23,712 nt of DNA from assembly GCA_025716855.1 (NCBI GenBank), contig JAIXMQ010000161.1, forward strand, positions 1 through 23,712, read 5' to 3'. Positions within the stretch are counted from its first letter, which is position 1; each line of letters begins with the position of its first letter. The position numbers were made by a program, and so were the translations under genes. Positions 18,563 through 23,712 of this stretch are shown piece by piece. Below the pieces are notes generated by a model. It was not told the origin of the DNA. It worked only from the letters and a program-made list of their open reading frames with translations, and did no database searches. This stretch comes from Pilaira anomala. Lineage: Eukaryota > Mucoromycota > Mucoromycetes > Mucorales > Mucoraceae.

Positions 18563-19181
18563 ACCACAACTGAAGTATAAAAATATACTTTTATCAGTCT
18601 TCACAGTGGTACATTTGCAAGGACAACGTTACGAGGACTCATGTCCGTCAAGTTTGGCTTGTTTATATGTACCAAGGAAGACGAGGTAACTCAAAACTAG
18701 TTGAGGAAGGTCTTCGGACCACTGGAACGAATATCCGAGAAAGAACTTCTTCCTCTGGATCACTTAAGAACAACGTCGTTGTCTCCCCAATCGCCACACC
18801 GACTGATCCAGTCCCATCTAAAAGACTTTGAAAGCGGGAAGACTGTCAGTGCTCATTCTTCTAGCATCATCTCTTTCTTCTTGCTCATCAAATCAATTTT
18901 CAAAATAATATTGCGCTCTGTGCCTTCCGAACCTTCAATATATCTTCGTTTTCTATCTTGTTCGTCTGTTGTATCATCAAAATCATAGGTAGTTTCGACG
19001 GCAACGGTAACCTCTGGAACATAATCTTCATCGGGAGAAGTAACGTAAGGTGTTGTTTGAATTTTTTCACGTGTAATTCTTTTAGTCATAGTTAATAATA
19101 ATTTAAAAGAAAATGTAGACTTTTTTTTATTTTAATAAAAAAGGTTAATAATAAAAAAAAAGGGGGTGCACATGGATTAAT

Positions 19182-19369
19182 ACCATTGGTTGATTTTCCA
19201 TAGTCACAAGGACTAGCCAATGACATCGCTCTTGCCTAAAATACATGAAGTTCAGGATATACTGGATAAACTGGATAATTATAAAGACCCCTCTTTTAGA
19301 CCCCAATTTTCCCCCGCTTTTAAGACCCCTTTTTGAGATAAAAATATTGTTATCCAGTGTGACTAGGTG
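19182..19369 (-). repeat. right TIR of the KDZ element (188 bp)
   Basis: Reverse complement of 11106-11293 with two substitutions, both in the stretch matching 11268-11277 (TTATGACC against TTGTGACT). The transposase ATG at 19089 lies 93 bp further in, mirroring the left end. The same G-runs and CCAAT motifs are present and point inward. Confidence 0.95.
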
Positions 19370-19376
19370 GATAATT
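19370..19376 (+). repeat. target-site duplication, right copy
   Basis: GATAATT immediately after the right TIR, matching 11099-11105. Confidence 0.75.
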
Positions 19377-19467
19377 AGTGTTGTAGGTGATTGAGTTTGA
19401 TTTAAAGTTGTGACTTTATAATAAGAGTTTTTTTTTTTTTTTTTTTTTTCTATATATTTTTTTTTTT

Positions 19468-22400
19468 TTACTCTGTAAGCCATTTATAAAATAGTTCACC
19501 CCGGTCAGGTTCTATTTCGAAAACTTGTTGTGGTTGAAAGCAGATCTGATCAAGAAGTAAGAGAATGTTTAAGAGATCAGACCAGATGGGATTCCATTTT
19601 TGTAGTAATTGTTTTTTATTTGTAGCTGTTTTTGGTTTTGCTGTGGGAAGTTGTTGTAATATTCTGTCGAATGGATGAATATTATTGTAATGTGCACGCT
19701 GTATGTTTTCCCAATATTCAGATGGTATAGCTTCACAAGTAAGAATATGATTTCTAGATGTTTCGCCTCCACAATGACAAGTGTTTTTTCTACCAGGTAA
19801 CCAGTTCATTCGCCACCTCAGGACTCGTCTTCGTTCCTTTCTTGTCATAGGAATAATGAAAATTGGATCTAATTGTAAGGTATTGAGACATGATCTAATC
19901 ATAATTTCAGTTGAAGAAATGAGAAGATCACGTCTATAAATGTAAATAATATCAGTTAATGTAGAGAAATTTAAATTATAATAGAATTGATTTTGGCTAT
20001 TTGTAGAATTTGTAACCTGTGGGTGATTTATATATTGTTGATAGATTGGATTCTTATTTTGAAGCAGTGTGATTCGATGATATCTATCTAAATTTTGGTG
20101 TAATTTGTAAGCTAGAGAATTGGTTGGTAATGTTTGTAATCGCAGAAGGTATCTGGTGTTTAAGGTATATGATCGAGTTTCCATCCATGGTGTATTTGTC
20201 ATTACTGAAAAAGACTTCATTGATGCTGTTCGATGTCCACCTACGATCATCCGTAAACAATCTGCTTGTATTCTTTCTAATCTTGTGATATTTTGTTTGT
20301 TGAATTTCATGATTGATAATCCATATTCTATTTTTGGTCGGATGAATGATTTATACAATTTGATACTGAGTGGTGTTGAAAAAGCATTTGATCTTGCGCC
20401 GATTTGGCTTAGAAGCTGCATTTTTTTTGTTGTTTTTTCATGGGTGGTTTCCAAGAATTGTTGTTCATATATTCCTTTGTTGTTGAAAGGTAATCCAAGG
20501 TAAGTGATAGTTTTTTGTTCTGGAATGATTTCATTGTATATTTTGAAGATAGTTGGTTTGGATCTTTTATTACTTGACATTTTGATGGTGACCATCTATA
20601 TCCAAGTTGTAAAGAGTGCGATTCCATTATTTTCAAGATTCCATGTATTTCTTGTTCAGTACCAATTGATGCTACATCATCTGCAAAGAGAAGTGTATTT
20701 ACGAATGGATAACGATCTGTATTATGTGTGTTAATAAAATTTATGTTTGAATTTGTATACCCTCGGATGTTTTCTATTAAGGAATTGATAAAAATAGAGT
20801 ATAGATGTGGAGATAGCACAGATCCTTGAAGTACACCAGTTTTTGGATTAAAGAATTCTGATTGTCTATTATTATTAATAATCTGTATATGTACTTCATT
20901 GAATAGGTTTTGTAATATAAATAATAGTTTTTTGGTATATTTTGATTTCGCAATGAATCCCATATAATCTCACGATCACATTCGTCATATGCTTTTCTAA
21001 TATCCATTGCTAGAATCACTGGATTTTCTTTGTTGTGTAGCTTTCGATACTGTTAGATTAATGTATCTAGGCATAGTGCTTGATCTATAGCACAAAGTTG
21101 AGGCTTGAATCCACCTTGTGCAATGTCTATTTTTGTATGTTCATATAGGTGATGTTGTATTTATATTCAAACATTTTCCTGAAGATTGATGTTAAACTGA
21201 TGGGTCTATAGTTTGCTGGTTGCTTGGGATCGCCTTTTTTAAAGATAGGAACACCTGTGCTGTACGCCAAAGATGAGGGGTGTAGCTTGCATACCAACAC
21301 AGTTTAAAGATTTTTTTAAGAGAGGGTAATAATTGTTGCAACTGGTTTGATATATTCCGCAATTATATGATCACTGCCAGGACTTTTGTTAGTGGGTAGT
21401 CTTTTCAGACCACTTTTCACTGAGTCTTCAGTAATTGGGCATAGGTGAAGCGGATTATCTATGGTAGTAGTTGTATCTTCTATGGGAGTAGATATATGAG
21501 TATTATTCGTTATGTTTTTACCCGAAAAGAATCTTTAAAGAATTCAGATAGGTATTAACAGCGTTTGTGGTCCTTCTGGCTAGCAAAAAACTTTGAACTT
21601 GATCGTGATTTTGATGCCATTATTCTTTTTATGTAGGTTGACAATTTGGATCATATTGTAATTGTTCACAAAACGAGAGGTAGTGTTGACGTCTTGCTAT
21701 TTTAACTGCAGATTTCAACTTTCGTCTTGCTTCTATGTACTTGTTCCACCATCCAAGTTTATTAAAACCATATGCTTTGAGCCATTTAGTATAATAATAT
21801 TGTCTAGTATTTGCGAGGTGTTGTAGATCTTTTGACCAGAACCATTTCCAATTTTTTCTTTTAAATTCTTTTTGTCCTAGTACTTGATCTAGGTTTTATA
21901 AATAATATTTTCACAGATTATACCTGATAGATATTCAATTGTGTTTTGGGTTTCCTTGTTTTTGGATGGATTATCATCATGCTTAACAAAATCACGTAGT
22001 GTATCTATTTTTTCTATAATATGTGATTCTTTGATGTTGGTTATGAATGTATTTTTATATAGTTTAAAGGTTTCCTTTTCCTTTACTTGAAAATTTGACC
22101 ATTTTTTTCTTTGGAATATGATTTGTTCATCTGGATCAGTTGTATTAAATCAAGTCTAAGTTGAGAACTATCATTTTGTGATCACTAAAGGATAAGTCTG
22201 TTCTAATTTTCCATTGTTGCGTTGGATGGTTCAAATGTTGATATAAATATCTATTATACTTGATTCAAGCTTTCCTTTTTTATTTGTACGCATAAATGTT
22301 GGTGTTCCTTTTTTTCCGAGTGTTCGATTTAGATTGTACATGTTATTTTCTTTGATATATTTAATAAATTTGGATCCACGAGATTCCATCTATTATCACC

Positions 22401-22842
22401 CATTAAATTTGAGCCTAATCTTGCGTTGAAATCACCACATAAAATGGTATTAGATGTTAGGTGGATAGATTTTAAAATGTTGTACGCCTCGATATCTGTA
22501 AAGATTCTGAAGTAGGCGGAAGATATAAGCAGTGTATGATTAGATTATTAATGTGGCATGTAAGAATATGTTTAGAATTATTAGTATTAGTTATATATAT
22601 GTTTTCGTTTTTATATTTTGGATTGATTAAGAGTGAAATTCCCATTTCACACTGTGTGAGTTTAATAATGGTATACCAGGAACATCAAAACTTTTCCAGT
22701 GAGAAGAAATTTCTTTTGTTGGTGATAGCCATGTTTCAGTAATAAATAATAAGTCAATGTTGTTACAGTAAAATAAAATATCATCGATGGTTGTGTTAGT
22801 TAATCCACCGGCATTAATACAAGCAATTGTGATATTACTCAT
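19468..22842 (-). pseudogene. LINE-B ORF2: endonuclease, reverse transcriptase, zinc knuckle (frameshifted)
   Basis: Starts at 22842 with MSNITIACINAGG. Endonuclease motifs: LLFITETWL, ILCGDFNARLG (near 22430) and an intact SDH (22186-22178, in LSFSDHKMIV). RT motifs: LAMDIRKAYDECDRE (motif A, near 20980), GVLQGSVLSPHLYS (motif B, near 20830), LLFADDVA (motif C, near 20690) and GYRWSPSKC. The longest intact piece (20595-19468, 375 codons) covers the RT thumb, TRKERRRVLRWRMNWLPG and the knuckle CHCGGETSRNHILTC, ending LFYKWLTE. Frame changes occur near 22640, between 22500 and 21020 (several), near 20800-20960 and near 20590. Clear similarity to LINE-A over the whole length with many substitutions shows separate subfamilies, not a recent duplication. 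Confidence 0.88.
22839..22842 (-). promoter_or_regulatory. ATGA overlap of LINE-B ORF1 stop and ORF2 start
   Basis: The ORF1 frame reads ...ENTISSLL then TGA (22841-22839), overlapping the ORF2 ATG (22842-22840). This is the counterpart of the TAATG junction of LINE-A and suggests coupled translation in this LINE group. Confidence 0.6.
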
Positions 22843-23649
22843 AATAATGATGATATTGTGTTTTCTTCGATTTTATTTTGCTCCTCTTCTTCGATATCAT
22901 CCATAATGGAATCTTCTTTTTCAATTAGAGTTTGTTGTTTTTTGTTAGTTTGATCCGTTGTAATATTATTATTATATTGATCTGTGTAGTGGTTTTGTTG
23001 TTGATATTATTATTAATTGTGTTGAGGAAGGAATCAAGTTGTTCCTTTGTGATTAATTGTTGTGTATAAAAGAAATTTGCAACTGATTTTTTGGTGTAAT
23101 CTGATCTTATAAAGGTAGGGCTCTCATTAATCTTTGGTTGTATTTTTCTTCGGCTAATTTGGTTTTCTCTTCTACAGAGAGGCTTTGTAATTCTGGATTG
23201 GTAATAATGTTTGGGTTAATGGGATCATAATTATTAATATATTTTATACCAGCGTCTTGCATGTTTTTAATGAGTTCCTGTTTGTATAATTTATGTACTA
23301 AAAGAGCGATTACATTGCCAGATGGATAATGAATATCTAGTACTCGACCATTTTGTATGCCTAATATTTTCAAATTTTTTCTTTGTGCCTTACGGCTTAT
23401 TCTAGCCCTACATGGAAAATATATATATTCATACCCTTTATGTTCATCAATTGGTACGAAATAGGCTCTTGCGGCAATGTTGATTTTTTTGATTGTATTA
23501 TCAACCTTCTTCTGTTGTTTGGTTATATCTGCATATGTGAAGGTTGTTTTATTATTTGATGTTTTGGTTTTTTTTGTATTTTGAATTTTATTATTGTTTT
23601 TGTTGTTTTTATTTTTCTTGTTGATGTTGTTGTTATTGATACAGTGCAT
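22839..23649 (-). pseudogene. LINE-B ORF1, C-terminal part
   Basis: An Asn/Lys-rich linker (INKKNKNNKNNN) leads into the domain shared with LINE-A ORF1: YIYFPCRARISRKAQRKNLK, VLDIHYPSGNVIALLVH and EKYNQRLMRALP. After ALP (about 23110) the frame changes; the other frame continues with FIRSD and KKSVANFFYTQQLITKEQLD, matching LINE-A's NNIAKAVARFFEEQLLITTAQYD. The C terminus is acidic (MDDIEEEEQNKIEE) and stops at TGA within the ORF2 start. The N-terminal zinc-ribbon-like and coiled-coil parts seen in LINE-A are missing, either truncated or beyond the window. The open frame's first ATG (23649) lies in the 34-bp repeat and is probably not the true start. Confidence 0.78.
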
Positions 23650-23673
23650 CTATTTTTAAATCATATATTTTAA
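23640..23673 (-). repeat. 34-bp dispersed repeat, copy 2
   Basis: Exact inverted copy of 561-594, at the upstream edge of LINE-B ORF1 sequence. The match ends where the Asn-rich ORF1 linker begins. Confidence 0.8.
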
Positions 23674-23675
23674 AA

Positions 23676-23712
23676 AAACGGACATTTTCAGCTATTGATT
23701 TAAACTCCGTTT
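23676..23712. other. short inverted repeat at the window end
   Basis: AAACGGA (23676-23682) and TCCGTTT (23706-23712) are perfect inverted repeats around a 23-nt loop. Pairing may extend beyond the window. It could be a hairpin or the edge of another element. Confidence 0.45.

Larger units (their letters stand above)
15675..19089 (-). pseudogene. KDZ transposase, ~13 exons, with several frame breaks
   Basis: Exons I could place on the minus strand: 19089-18853, a CxC-bearing block at about 18720-18565, 18500-18311, 18252-18122, 18066-17878, 17815-17658, 17579-17450, 17379-17118, 17047-16816, 16751-16502, 16388-16297, 16232-16111, 16049-15675, with GT-AG introns. Family signs in order: an N-terminal cysteine cluster (RCPCKC, FCECKSH) as in CxC domains of KDZ proteins; SVAMDGNFSLK; YDIVCK (catalytic-type Asp); FHAYTHVQHCQ; GLTDGEGLERLWSYLN (catalytic-type Glu); the KAxN-SLSKQRKTIS region; and an acidic tail (DEADEDDDEDDEDEVEDF). 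Breaks: stops and frame changes in the 18565-18850 region, frame shifts near 18370, 18140 and 16620, and an in-frame TGA near 16360 where the family usually has Trp. The region upstream of the CxC block is the least certain. The gene is probably inactive unless indels are assembly errors. Confidence 0.82.
11106..19369. mobile_element. KDZ-superfamily DNA transposon with companion gene
   Basis: An 8,264-bp element bounded by 188-bp TIRs (186/188 identical, no gaps) and flanked by GATAATT on both sides (11099-11105 and 19370-19376), consistent with a target duplication. It carries a multi-exon KDZ transposase on the minus strand at the right end and an intact 4-exon gene on the plus strand at the left end. 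The two genes converge on a 3.1-kb non-coding centre with minisatellites. KDZ elements are known mainly from basidiomycetes and some other eukaryotes. Zisupton-type members make 8-bp duplications; here seven bases match, so the duplication may be 7 bp or an 8-mer with one difference. Confidence 0.88.
19428..23640 (-). mobile_element. LINE-B: non-LTR retrotransposon related to LINE-A, 5' truncated
   Basis: Same orientation and gene order as LINE-A: the end of ORF1, overlapping ORF2, then a 3' tail. The tail follows the stop at once: A13, TATATAG, then A22 (19428-19449). Recognisable coding sequence runs up to about 23640, inside the Asn/Lys-rich ORF1 linker, where the sequence meets the 34-bp repeat shared with 561-594. 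This suggests 5' truncation, though the window ends 72 bases later. ORF2 is split over several frames. The 51 bp between the tail and the KDZ element show no feature. Confidence 0.85.

Noticed and set aside
15675..19089. Reassignment of UGA to tryptophan
   Set aside because: Trp is encoded by TGG throughout the intact companion gene and in the LINEs, and TGA serves as the ORF1 stop of LINE-B. Mutation explains the in-frame TGA codons better.
11106..19369. LTR retrotransposon bounded by the 188-bp repeats
   Set aside because: The repeats are inverted, not direct, and the internal gene is a DDE-type KDZ transposase with no reverse transcriptase between the repeats.
11106..19369. TET/JBP oxygenase gene as KDZ cargo
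   Set aside because: TET/JBP genes travel with some fungal KDZ elements, but neither the companion protein nor any other frame shows an HxD...H oxygenase pattern.
19145..19483. 112-codon frame on the minus strand near the right TIR
   Set aside because: It runs from the LINE-B poly(A) tail through the right TIR; a similar frame in the left TIR exists only because the TIRs are copies.

Overview
This window looks like a transposon graveyard from an AT-rich eukaryotic genome, most likely an early-diverging fungus (Mucoromycota, perhaps Mucorales). I infer this from short 55-70 nt GT-AG introns, AATAAA poly(A) signals just after stop codons, and the kinds of elements present. These are two related LINE-type retrotransposons, a Tc1/mariner-like element with a large fungal-type transposase, and a KDZ (Kyakuja-Dileera-Zisupton) DNA transposon. 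No host housekeeping gene, tRNA, rRNA or CRISPR array could be supported. The lineage call is inference; no search was possible.

Layout. 1-2446: AT-rich non-coding DNA with small repeats, ending in a ~40-bp tandem repeat. 2447-10412 (minus strand): LINE-A, with ORF1 (zinc-ribbon-like N terminus, coiled coil, conserved domain) and ORF2 (endonuclease, reverse transcriptase, zinc knuckle). ORF1 and ORF2 are joined by a TAATG stop-start overlap. 5367-8237: a 2,871-bp DNA transposon inserted in the LINE-A endonuclease domain, with 33-bp perfect terminal inverted repeats (TIRs) and a TA target duplication. 10413-11098: non-coding. 11106-19369: an 8,264-bp KDZ element with 188-bp TIRs (186/188 identical) and a 7-bp target duplication GATAATT. 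19428-23640 (minus strand): LINE-B, a diverged relative of LINE-A with a poly(A) tail directly after the ORF2 stop. 23640-23712: a 34-bp repeat shared with position 561 and a small inverted repeat.

The KDZ element is the most interesting object. It is built symmetrically. Each TIR lies about 90 bp upstream of a gene reading inward: on the left an intact 4-exon gene for an unrecognised 329-residue protein, on the right a ~13-exon KDZ transposase gene. About 3.1 kb of non-coding DNA with 14-bp and 42-bp minisatellites separates them. The transposase carries frame breaks and stop codons although the TIRs are nearly identical, so this copy may have moved recently using a transposase supplied in trans, or the indels may be assembly errors.

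The insertions can be partly ordered. The Tc1-like element is younger than LINE-A, because removing it with one TA restores the endonuclease reading frame. The KDZ insertion separates LINE-B from the 5' flank of LINE-A.
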